From Fen-671 sp963794745 (lineage in GTDB: Bacteria; Actinomycetota; Acidimicrobiia; Acidimicrobiales; Palsa-688), in the NCBI GenBank assembly GCA_963794745.1, contig CAWCEZ010000011.1:1-64000 (forward strand): a stretch of DNA of 64,000 bases, given 5' to 3'. Below are positions 44,797-52,431 of the stretch, piece by piece; the stretch's first letter is position 1; each line of letters opens with the position of its first letter. Both the position numbers and the translations under genes were made by a program. Under the pieces are notes generated by a model. That model searched no databases and was not told the DNA's origin. It was given only the letters and a program-made list of their open reading frames with translations.

Positions 44797-45100
44797 TTAG
44801 GAGGGCTTCCGGGCGGTCGTCTGTTGCCACAGGGCTGCGCCATGCTCGGCTAGGGCCTTCTGCCGCTCCTCGCCGGCAGTCAAGGCCATGGCCTCGCCCG
44901 GGCTGAGCCAAGCGGCCCGTGCCGTCGGCGGCAATCTTCGGAGCGTTGCTGGCGGGCACCTGTCAGGCCCGCCACAGGGGGCTCGACCTTGTCGAGGTCG
45001 CTGGACGCGTTCGCGGCGTCCATCTGGGCCGGGACTGCCGCCGTGCCGTACTGCTTGGTGAGCTGGCTGAGGGCGTCGGCACGTTTAAGGGCTCAGAAAG
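44797..45100 (-). pseudogene. Remnant of an unidentified gene at the right end of the tRNA-Pro segment
   Basis: On the minus strand, RADALSQLTKQYGTAAVPAQ (from about 45085) and, after a frame change, RAAWLSPGEAMALTAGEERQ, KALAEHGAALWQQTTARKPS and TAA (44797-44799) read as protein-like pieces of one lost gene. No family is recognised. Its position next to the tRNA is where an integrase usually lies, but no integrase motif is visible. Nearby, 45119-45136 holds a GAGGCGC-TGTC-GCGCCTC hairpin. Confidence 0.3.
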
Positions 45101-45344
45101 CCTTCTACTGCAGGATTTGAGGCGCTGTCGCGCCTCGACGGCGCTAACGGGGACCGATGAGGGCTCACAGAGGTGCTGGCGGCGTCCTGGGTGGGCCGCT
45201 AAACGTAGCCGCGAACGGCGACCCCGTTTCGCCGCCCACGTTGGCACCGTGGGGCGATGGTGGCATCCAAGGCTAAATCTTTCCTGGGGAAAGATTGGGG
45301 CGTTTCCTCGGGAAACAGTCTCCAGGGCGAAAACCCAGCCGCCG

Positions 45345-45393
45345 GTTGACAAAAGGCGCCCCGAACGCCTTCCCGTTGACAATCCGTTGACAA
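45345..45393. repeat. Right-end GTTGACAA trio (possible integrase arm sites)
   Basis: GTTGACAA occurs at 45345, 45375 and 45386 (the last two with an 11-bp period), 75-125 bases inside the tRNA end. It has the same orientation as the pair at 41945-41965. Confidence 0.6.
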
Positions 45394-45467
45394 ATGCCCT
45401 CCAGAGGAGCCCTGGGGTGCACCCCTATACGGGTCCCGCAACCCGTCTGAACTGCGGTTATTGCTTG

Positions 45468-45541
45468 TCGGGCGGAAGAGATTTGAACTCTTGACCCCCA
45501 GACCCCCAGTCTGGTGCGCTACCAAACTGCGCCACCGCCCG
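45468..45541 (-). tRNA. tRNA-Pro(GGG)
   Basis: The minus strand folds as a full cloverleaf of 74 nt. The acceptor is CGGGCGG/CCGCCCG with discriminator A, the D-arm is GCGC...GCGC, the anticodon arm is CCAGA-CTGGGGG-TCTGG with GGG as anticodon, and the T-arm is AAGAG-TTCAAAT-CTCTT. No CCA is encoded. It reads CCC (and by wobble CCU) codons. Its 3' half is duplicated twice at 41443-41484 and 41786-41828. Confidence 0.95.
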
Positions 45542-45609
45542 TGCATTCTGCGACACGCGACGCTACCAGGCCAGCGTAGGCCCCGCCTCGCAGGGGGTCG
45601 AGTGGCCGA

Positions 45610-46587
45610 TCAGTGCCGGGAGAGCCACTCGAGCAGGACCGCGATCACCGCGTCCTTGCTGAGCTCCTGGAACGGCTCGTGGTACATGCCGGGAAATATC
45701 TGCAGCTCCTTGTCCTCGCTCCCGAGCCCGGCAAAAAACCGCGGGCTAGAGCCCACCGGCACGATGGGGTCGGCATCCCCGTGGAGGATGAGGGTGGGGA
45801 CCCGGAGCCCGCCAGCGCCGGCGAAAGCGAGCCGTGACGCCCGGTAAAGCTCCACTGCGGTGCGAGCAGGGAAGCGTCCATGCCACACGAGCGGGTCGTT
45901 CTCGAAGCTCGCCACAACGGCGGAGTCGTGGCTCAAGCCGGCCGGCTCGATCTTCGCCACACCCTTTCGAGGCGCGACGGCGGCGAGGCCTTGCGCAGCC
46001 AGAGCCTGCAAGCGAGGGCTCGAGGCAACGTGCAGAGCCGGGGCCGATAGAACCAAAGCACTTAGACGATCCTGGTTGGCCGTCGCATACGCAGCGGCAA
46101 AGGCGCCCCCCATGCTGTGGCCTAGCAGGACCGGTTTGGCACCCCGGGCCGGGAGGGCACGTGCCGAAGAGCTGGTGGCCTCGCCAATCAGGCGGTCAAT
46201 ATCGGCCAGCACCTCGCCCACGCTCTCGACGACTGCGCGGCGGCCCTCGGAGCGCCCGTGACCAGCTAAATCGAAGGCGAAGGTCGGCCGGCCGGCGCCG
46301 GCGAGCGCCCGCGCCAGGTAGTCGTAGCGGCCCACGTGTTCGCCAAAGCCGTGCACGATGACGACAGGTGGCCGCAGCGGTACTGGCCCACCAGCGGAGG
46401 GCACCCAACGTTCCAAGTGCAGGCGCCGGCCCTGCTCCTCTATCTCGCCGCTCTCGTGGGTAGCCCTCCCTGCAGGCCCAGTCGCCGGCGGTGCAACTCC
46501 AGTTGCGGGCGGCGCGGGTGCGCTCTCGTACGCGGCGGCGTCGGGGAGGCGAGCCGGGCCACCCGGGCGAGTCGGGTCGGAGCTCAA
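45610..46587 (-). CDS. Alpha/beta hydrolase, monoacylglycerol-lipase/lysophospholipase-like
   Basis: TTG 46587 overlaps the stop of the upstream gene (TTGA). After a Pro/Ala-rich start comes the hydrolase core: HGFGEHVGRYDYLARALAGAG, FDLAGHGRSEGRR, nucleophile elbow GHSMGG, acid in LILHGDADPIVP, catalytic His in PGMYHEPFQEL. This is the serine hydrolase subgroup that cleaves monoacylglycerols or lysolipids. The stop is near 45610, just beyond the tRNA. Confidence 0.87.
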   Translation of the reverse strand: MSSDPTRPGGPARLPDAAAYESAPAPPATGVAPPATGPAGRATHESGEIEEQGRRLHLERWVPSAGGPVPLRPPVVIVHGFGEHVGRYDYLARALAGAGRPTFAFDLAGHGRSEGRRAVVESVGEVLADIDRLIGEATSSSARALPARGAKPVLLGHSMGGAFAAAYATANQDRLSALVLSAPALHVASSPRLQALAAQGLAAVAPRKGVAKIEPAGLSHDSAVVASFENDPLVWHGRFPARTAVELYRASRLAFAGAGGLRVPTLILHGDADPIVPVGSSPRFFAGLGSEDKELQIFPGMYHEPFQELSKDAVIAVLLEWLSRH

Positions 46588-46954
46588 ACGTGCTTAGGGA
46601 GCCACTCGATGAGCCAATAGATGCGGTAGACCATGTAGACGGTAACGCCAACGACCAGGAGCTTGAAGTGCCAGGGGGCCCTTTTTCCCTTGCCACACGG
46701 GTGACGTCCTCGCCGGCGTCAGCGGTTGCCACCGAGGGGCCACCATCGACAGCCGGACCGTCCGACGTAGCTGCGGCGGCGTCCACCGACGCATCTTGGA
46801 CAGCGCCCAGCGACGCGCCCGTAGGGGCGGCTACTGGCACGGCGGCCTTTGTTTTGGCACACGCCGTCAGGACGCGCCCGCACGTAGGGCACTCCCCGTC
46901 CGCGGCAAGCTCCGGTGCGTTCCAGAACTTGCTGCAGTCGTCACACCACGGCAA
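46584..46954 (-). CDS. Zinc-ribbon protein with C-terminal membrane helix (one frame change)
   Basis: An N-terminal zinc ribbon (MPWCDDCSKFWNAPELAADGECPTCGRVL) is followed by an Ala-rich linker. After a frame change near 46690 in GGGAAAAAGGG comes a terminal membrane helix (APWHFKLLVVGVTVYMVYRIYWLIEWLPKHV, read in parts). This matches a known layout of small actinobacterial membrane proteins of unknown role. Its stop overlaps the hydrolase start by 4 bases (TTGA), indicating translational coupling. Confidence 0.75.
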
Positions 46955-47100
46955 CGGCGCCGCTCTCCATGGTCAACAGGCTAGGCCGAAGTCGACGGGA
47001 CGAAGCGTGCGCCCGCGGGAAGAGCTTCGTTCCGAACGAGACCTCGTCTCCGGGCGTGAGCTCTCGCCCCGTGCACCCCGACCAACACCAGCAAGTGAGG

Positions 47101-48788
47101 ATGCGCGAACCTCGCCCCCTGACCTCGTACGCTCGTTCGTATCGGACTGCACTCGCGGCCACGAAAAAACCTGCTGCCCGCAGGAGGCACCGCTACGGCT
47201 GTTGTCGTCGTGGCGCTCGTGGCGTTTGTCGTTTTGCACGGCAACTCGGTTTCTCCCGGGGCCCCGGTAAGGGACGACCCCACTAACCTCGTACGGGACG
47301 AAACCGCAGCTCCCGGCACGGTGTTGCCCTTCGGCGACGCCCGCTTCTTCGGCCCGCAGGGCAAGGACGTGCGCTCGCCCATCGTCGCCATGGCCGCTAC
47401 GCCCGATGGCGGCGGCTACTGGCTGGTCGGCTCGGACGGCGGCGTGCTCGCCTTCGGCGATGCTCACCTTTATGGTTCGGCCGGCGCGCCGCGCATCAGC
47501 CCGGTCGTCGGGATCACGCCTACACCCGATGGCCACGGGTACTGGCTCGTCGACTCTGACGGGAGCGTGCTCAACTTCGGAGACGCGCACCACTTCGGGC
47601 CGCCCGGCGAAAACGACCCAACGGGCTCGGTAGTCGGCATGGCCGCCACAGCCGATGGTGGCGGCTACTGGCTGGTCGGTGCCGAGGGCGGTGTGCTCAG
47701 CTTCGGCGACGCCCACTACTACGGCTCAACGGGGGGCAAGCCGCGCCACTCCCCTATCGTCGGCATCGCACCGACACCCGACGGTGGCGGCTACTGGTTG
47801 GTAGGTTCCGACGGCAGCGTGCTCAGCTTCGGCGACGCGCACTATTACGGCTCGAGCGCCGGCAAAGCGCTCCACGCCCCCATTGTCGCGATGGCGGCCA
47901 CAGTGGATGGCCGCGGCTACTGGCTGGTGGCTTCCGATGGGGCCGTGCTCAGTTTCGGCGATGCCCATTTCTTCGGCTCAGAAGCTGGCAAATCTCTCGC
48001 AGAACAGGTGGTCGCGATGTCGGCCAACCCGCGGGGCGGGGGGTACTGGCTCGTGGAGGGAGCGCGCCCACCGACGCCCGCCGTAAGCCTGTTTACTCCC
48101 GCCCTCGACACAGGCGTTGAGCGAGCGGGCCGGCGTCATATCGGCAGCCGTGCTCGACCTTCGCAATGGCAACCTCTACCAGTACCGGCCCGGTGTGGAA
48201 GGCATCACTGCCAGCGTGGTAAAGGTGCAGATCCTGGGTGCATTGCTGGTAAAGGCGCAAGGCTCCGGGCAGCCCCTGAGCGCCGCCGACGCCGAGCTCG
48301 CTTCGGACATGATCGAGCTCAGCGATAACGACGACGCCTCTTCGCTGTGGGCCGAGCTTGGTGGTGCGCCGGCCGTAGCAGCCTTCGACCGCTCCGTCGG
48401 CATGCTGGCCACCACACCGAACCTGTCCTGGGGCCTAACAACAACAACCGCCGCCGACCAGGTGAAACTGCTTGAACACCTTGTAGAGCCCAACGACATA
48501 CTTTCGGATGCTTCGCGCGCCTACGTTTTGCAGCTGATGGAACATGTCGCCCCGTTCGAGCAGTGGGGCGCATCTGCGTCGACGCCGCCCGGCACTACCG
48601 TTGCCCTCAAAAACGGTTGGCTCCCATGGGAAAATGGTTGGGCAGTGGACAGCATCGGCTGGGTCGACGGTTCCGAGCGCGACTACCTGATCGCCGTGAT
48701 CACCTCCGGCTCGCCGGACGAGGCTTACGGGATCGCTTCAATTTCTATGGTCGCCTCTGCAGCTTGGGCGGCGCTCGGCCCGTCCTGA
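47101..48788 (+). CDS. YWLV/FGDA-repeat propeller fused to a class A beta-lactamase-like serine hydrolase (two frame changes)
   Basis: ATG 47101 reads MREPRPLTSYARSYRTALAATKKP; after a frame change at a run of A's near 47165 it becomes a membrane anchor (TAVVVVALVAFVVLHG). Six repeats follow of the form PDGGGYWLVGSDGGVLAFGDAHLYGS, a propeller common in acidimicrobial secreted proteins. After another change near 48115 comes a serine-hydrolase domain of beta-lactamase class A type: SVVK as SxxK, SDN in ELSDNDDASSLW, and LKNGW for the KTG site. It probably acts on cell-wall peptides outside the membrane; beta-lactam hydrolysis is unproven. Confidence 0.75.
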
Positions 48789-48813
48789 CCCTTTCTCCGC
48801 GGCCCCGGCACCG

Positions 48814-49470
48814 TCAGCCGATCCGGTACCCGACCGAGGGGAGGGTTTCGATTACCTGGGGGTCGCCTAGCTTGCGCCGCAGCCTGCTTATCGTCACCTG
48901 GACGGTTTTTGTGAAAGGGTCGGCGTTTTCGTCCCAGACCTGCTCGAGCAGGGCCTCGGCCGAAAGGAACCCAGGCGACGCTTTCATCAGTGCCTCGAGG
49001 ACGGCAAGTTCCTTCACGGAAAGCTCCAATTGGGTGCCGTCGCGCAGCGCACTTCGCCGCAACGGGTCGAGCTCGATCCCCGCGACCCTGAGGACCAGCG
49101 GGTGGGTGTTCACCCTGCGCCGGGCGAGAGAGCGCACTCTCAGCACAAGTTCTGGGAAATGGAACGGTTTGCTCAGGTAATCGTCCGCCCCGAGCCCCAG
49201 GCCAGAGACGCGGTCACCGGGCGCCCCGGAGGCAGTCAGCATCAGGACCATGACGGCGCTGTCGCCCTCGGCGATAGTCCGGCAGATAACGTCCCCATGG
49301 ACTCCGGGAAGGTCCCGGTCCAAAATGACGACGTCATAGGAATTGACGGCGAGCTTGTTCAATGCGTCCGGGCCGTCGTATGAGATATCCGCTGCTATTC
49401 CTTGGTCACGCATGCCTTCGGCGATGTCGTCGGCGAGGCGATGGACATCTTCGACTACGAGAACTCTCAT
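48814..49470 (-). CDS. OmpR-type response regulator
   Basis: The receiver domain has the acidic pocket (VLVVEDVHRLADD), the phosphoacceptor in VVILDRDLPGVHG, T/S in LMLTASG, and K in DYLSKPFHF. The C-terminal winged helix is standard (LELSVKELAVLEALMKASPGFLSAEALLEQVWDENADPFTKTVQVTISRLRRKLGD). It overlaps the histidine kinase gene by four bases. The binding site is probably the 11-bp-spaced repeat in the divergent promoter at 51008-51046. Confidence 0.92.
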   Translation of the reverse strand: MRVLVVEDVHRLADDIAEGMRDQGIAADISYDGPDALNKLAVNSYDVVILDRDLPGVHGDVICRTIAEGDSAVMVLMLTASGAPGDRVSGLGLGADDYLSKPFHFPELVLRVRSLARRRVNTHPLVLRVAGIELDPLRRSALRDGTQLELSVKELAVLEALMKASPGFLSAEALLEQVWDENADPFTKTVQVTISRLRRKLGDPQVIETLPSVGYRIG

Positions 49471-50966
49471 GAGTGCCCTGCGACGGGGAGCTCGATAACT
49501 ACCCGTAGACCGCCCTGCGGGCGTGCGCTCAACAGCAACGCCCCACCGTGGGCGGCTGCGACCGCCTTCACGATAGACAACCCGAGCCCGGCGCCGTGGC
49601 CACCGGCAAGTCGTTCGGCGCCGATCCGCTGGAACGGTTCGCCGAGCAGCTGAACGTCGCTTTCAGTGAGCACCTCTCCCCCGTTCTCGACGACAAGGCG
49701 CGCCAAGACACCGTCGAAATCGCTTGAAATGTTGACCGTCCCGCCCTCGACATTGTGGCGGACGGCATTATCTACGACGTTCGCGACCATTATCGCGAGC
49801 AGGGTCTCGTTGCCCATCACGGCCGCAGGCACGACCTCGTCTCGCACGGTGAGGTTCATGCGCGTGATCTCTGCCTGGTCGACTGCAACTGCATTTGCGA
49901 CGAGATCAGGGAGCGAGACCGATGTCATTTCCCCCAGGGCGCCCCGTTGTGCCCGCGCCAGCAGGAGCAGGCCTTCGAGGATCCGGTCGGCCTCGTCTAG
50001 CCCTTCGCCGACCTTGCCGGCAAGGGACCTCACTTCGGCCGGCGGCTGAGGTTTCCCAACTGCCACGTCGACCGAGGTCCGCATCATTGTGAGCGGCGTG
50101 CGCAGCTCATGTGAGGCGTTGGCCACGAAGCGTTTCTGGGCCTCGAAGGCGGTTTCCAAGCGCGCCAGCAAGTCGTCGATCGTGTCGCCAAGGTCCTTTA
50201 GCTCATCGGAGGGGCCCTCGACGCCGAGGCGCTCGTGCAGGTTTTCGGCTGAAATTTGGCGGGCGTTGGACGTCATCACGCGGATCGGGCTGAGCACACG
50301 GCCCGCGACCACCCAACCGAGCCCGATCGAAACGACGGCCATGATGGCTAGGGCGATGATGCAAAGCACGAGGAGGGTGTGCAACTCGTCGGGAGTTGGC
50401 AGCGTCGCCTGGAAACTAACGAACTGCGCGTGAGGTGAAGGAGGGCCGGCGGGGATAGCCAGCCCTGACCCTCCCGTGACGCTCGAGCCACCTGTCACGC
50501 TCGTGGCATTCGTCACGCTCGAGGCGTCTGTAACGCTTGAGGCATTCGCCATGCTCGTAACACTCGTAACGCTCGCTGAGACGGGCCGTGGAATGCTGGT
50601 AACCCTGGTCACGCCCGCGCCGGGCCCGCTCGGTAAGCTGCTCACCTTCCCGCTCCCGCTCTGGCTTTTCGAAGACCCGCCTGCGGCCAGTCCCAGCCCC
50701 AGCAGACGACGGAGGGCCGCCGCAGCGCCCGGCGGTATGCCTCCTGTTCGCAAGAGGACTTGAGCTGGCCCGCTCGGGACGAGCTTGACATTGCCCCTCA
50801 CGGTCCCCGCTATACGGAAGGCGGTGGTGATACGTTGCCCCGCCACCAGCGCGTAGGTGATCGCCAGCAGGGCAGCTCCCGAAATGAGGAACAGGCCGCC
50901 GTACAAGGCCGTGAGGCGGACGCGCACAGTGCGGCCCGGCAGGTGTAGCCAACGACGTCTTGCCAA
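49467..50966 (-). CDS. Membrane sensor histidine kinase with a low-complexity outer domain
   Basis: Two membrane helices (LTALYGGLFLISGAALLAITYAL; LLVLCIIALAIMAVVSIGLGWVV) flank an outer domain of about 140 residues. HAMP, the H-box (VANASHELRTPLTMMRTSV), N-box (VANVVDNAVRHN), G-boxes (GAGLGLSIVKA) and ATP lid follow. The outer domain contains a run of SVT/ASSVT repeats (SVTSVTSMANASSVTDASSV, TNATSVTGGSSVTGG). The coding 12-15-bp repeats suggest recent expansion. It pairs with the overlapping OmpR regulator and is divergent from the efflux operon. Confidence 0.9.
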   Translation of the reverse strand: MARRRWLHLPGRTVRVRLTALYGGLFLISGAALLAITYALVAGQRITTAFRIAGTVRGNVKLVPSGPAQVLLRTGGIPPGAAAALRRLLGLGLAAGGSSKSQSGSGKVSSLPSGPGAGVTRVTSIPRPVSASVTSVTSMANASSVTDASSVTNATSVTGGSSVTGGSGLAIPAGPPSPHAQFVSFQATLPTPDELHTLLVLCIIALAIMAVVSIGLGWVVAGRVLSPIRVMTSNARQISAENLHERLGVEGPSDELKDLGDTIDDLLARLETAFEAQKRFVANASHELRTPLTMMRTSVDVAVGKPQPPAEVRSLAGKVGEGLDEADRILEGLLLLARAQRGALGEMTSVSLPDLVANAVAVDQAEITRMNLTVRDEVVPAAVMGNETLLAIMVANVVDNAVRHNVEGGTVNISSDFDGVLARLVVENGGEVLTESDVQLLGEPFQRIGAERLAGGHGAGLGLSIVKAVAAAHGGALLLSARPQGGLRVVIELPVAGHS

Positions 50967-51007
50967 TGGAGGGCCCTCCTTCTGCTACTCAGGGTGGCCG
51001 ATGGCCG

Positions 51008-51046
51008 GTAACAGCAAAGTAACAGGGCCTGTTGAGACCCTGTTAC
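51008..51046. promoter_or_regulatory. OmpR-type operator in the divergent promoter
   Basis: GTAACAG occurs at 51008 and 51019 (11-bp spacing) and its complement, CTGTT, at 51029 and 51040 (11-bp spacing). GTAACAGGG (51019-51027) and CCCTGTTAC (51038-51046) also form a perfect inverted repeat with a 10-bp gap. Tandem half-sites one helical turn apart are the classic site of OmpR-family regulators. It lies between the kinase start (50966) and the first lipoprotein gene (51072). Confidence 0.65.
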
Positions 51047-51071
51047 CTCGCTGCGAGTAGAACGAGCGCTG

Positions 51072-51767
51072 ATGACCAAAGCGCGTATGCCGCCCGCTAT
51101 GCCTTCGCCAAGGGGAGCATTTGTATTGCCCGCCGTGCCAGTGGTCCTGGGCTGCGCTCTACTGGTTTCCGCTTGCGTTGCAGGCCCCCCTGCGGTCAGC
51201 GTCGCCCAGCTCGGTACCACCACTACCTCGCGCCCCGCCAAGGGCCCGAGCATTACGAGCGACGGTGGCAGCCCGCTCGCTTACGCCCAATGCATGCGGG
51301 CACACGGGGTACCCGGTTTCCCTGACCCTAACGCCCAAGGTGGTTTCACACTGCAGGGAGGTCCCAACAGCGACGGCGGCCCCGACTCCCCAGGGTTCCA
51401 GAGCGCCAATGCAGACTGCCAGCGCTTTACGCCGACCTCGGGCCTCGCGCACGGCCCCAGCCCCGCACAGGTAGCCCAGGCCCAGGCGCAGGCGCTCAAG
51501 TTCTCCGAATGCATGCGCTCCCACGGCGTGACCGATTTCCCCGACCCGGTCTTCCACTCAAATGGGGGAGGTGGGATCAGCATCTCGATTAAGGCGGGCG
51601 CGGGGAGCGATCTCTCCCCCAGCTCCCCGGCCTTCCAAGCGGCCCAGCAGGTCTGTCAGAAACTTCTGACCGGTTCAAAGGGAGCTCATTTCGCCAGCCA
51701 CGGATCTTCGGGTCGCGCCAGTTCGGCCGGAGGCCCCGGCAATGCTGGCCTCGGTACAGGAGGATGA
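51072..51767 (+). CDS. Lipoprotein with two CMRxHG/FPDP modules, efflux operon gene 1
   Basis: A lipoprotein signal ends at the lipobox LVSAC. The two modules are QCMRAHGVPGFPDP...ADCQRF and ECMRSHGVTDFPDP...QVCQKL, both with intact CxxxH and the closing Cys. A Gly/Ser-rich tail follows. It overlaps the next lipoprotein gene by four bases (ATGA), and both precede the adaptor. The lipoproteins may be periplasmic or outer-face partners of the transporter. Confidence 0.82.
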   Translation: MTKARMPPAMPSPRGAFVLPAVPVVLGCALLVSACVAGPPAVSVAQLGTTTTSRPAKGPSITSDGGSPLAYAQCMRAHGVPGFPDPNAQGGFTLQGGPNSDGGPDSPGFQSANADCQRFTPTSGLAHGPSPAQVAQAQAQALKFSECMRSHGVTDFPDPVFHSNGGGGISISIKAGAGSDLSPSSPAFQAAQQVCQKLLTGSKGAHFASHGSSGRASSAGGPGNAGLGTGG

Positions 51768-52339
51768 TCATGAGCCGACTTTTGGCCGCATTGGCAAGCG
51801 CCTGTTGTCTAGCCGTCGTTGCTGCGGGTTGCGGTAGCGCGTCAGCGCCCCGAGTTGCGAGCATCGGGACTACGACGACCCCGGCGAAGGTCGCCGTGGC
51901 GGGAGGTTCGGGGGGTAGTGGCGTCCCCACGCCCGGAGCTCTCGGCAATGACGCCGAAAAATTTGCGGCTTGTATGCGCTCGCACGGAGTGACCAACTTT
52001 CCCGACCCGGTCATCAGCCCCAACCAAGTGAGCATCCACCTCACCCCCAAGATTGCCAGCTCACCTCATTTCGCGTCAGCGCAATCGGCCTGCCAGCACC
52101 TGTTGCCGGGCAAGGGGACGCCCGCCCAGTTCAGCGCGCAACAGCAAGCCGACTACCTGAAGGCCGCCGCCTGCATGCGCTCGCACGGCATTGTGGGGTT
52201 CCCCGACCCTGTGTTCCCGTCGCCCGGCAACGTGCAGTTCCCGCTCCCGGCGGGGATGGACGCCAATTCGGCACGCTTCGTTGCGGCGAGGGCGACCTGC
52301 CAGAAGCTCATCCCCCAGGGCCTGCCTTACAGCGGCTGA
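51764..52339 (+). CDS. Lipoprotein with two CMRxHG/FPDP modules, efflux operon gene 2
   Basis: The lipobox is VVAAGC. Modules: ACMRSHGVTNFPDP...SACQHL and ACMRSHGIVGFPDP...ATCQKL. Start ATG 51764 overlaps the previous stop. It ends 92 bases before the adaptor gene. It is more similar in module sequence to its neighbour than to the pair at 7-8.7 kb, consistent with tandem duplication. Confidence 0.82.
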   Translation: MIMSRLLAALASACCLAVVAAGCGSASAPRVASIGTTTTPAKVAVAGGSGGSGVPTPGALGNDAEKFAACMRSHGVTNFPDPVISPNQVSIHLTPKIASSPHFASAQSACQHLLPGKGTPAQFSAQQQADYLKAAACMRSHGIVGFPDPVFPSPGNVQFPLPAGMDANSARFVAARATCQKLIPQGLPYSG

Positions 52340-52431
52340 GGAATTGTGGAAAAGTCGAAAGGACCGGCGATGCAACCTTGCGAAAAGAACCCCCGTAAAG
52401 CCCGCCCGGGCGCGGGCGGGCCTGGAGCGCC

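Noticed and set aside
44797..45382. Integrase gene next to the tRNA
   Set aside because: No catalytic Arg/His-x-x-Arg/Tyr pattern in any frame on either strand; only unidentified protein-like pieces are seen.
47101..48788. True beta-lactamase resistance gene
   Set aside because: The KTG site is changed to KNG and the fused wall-type propeller argues for another substrate.
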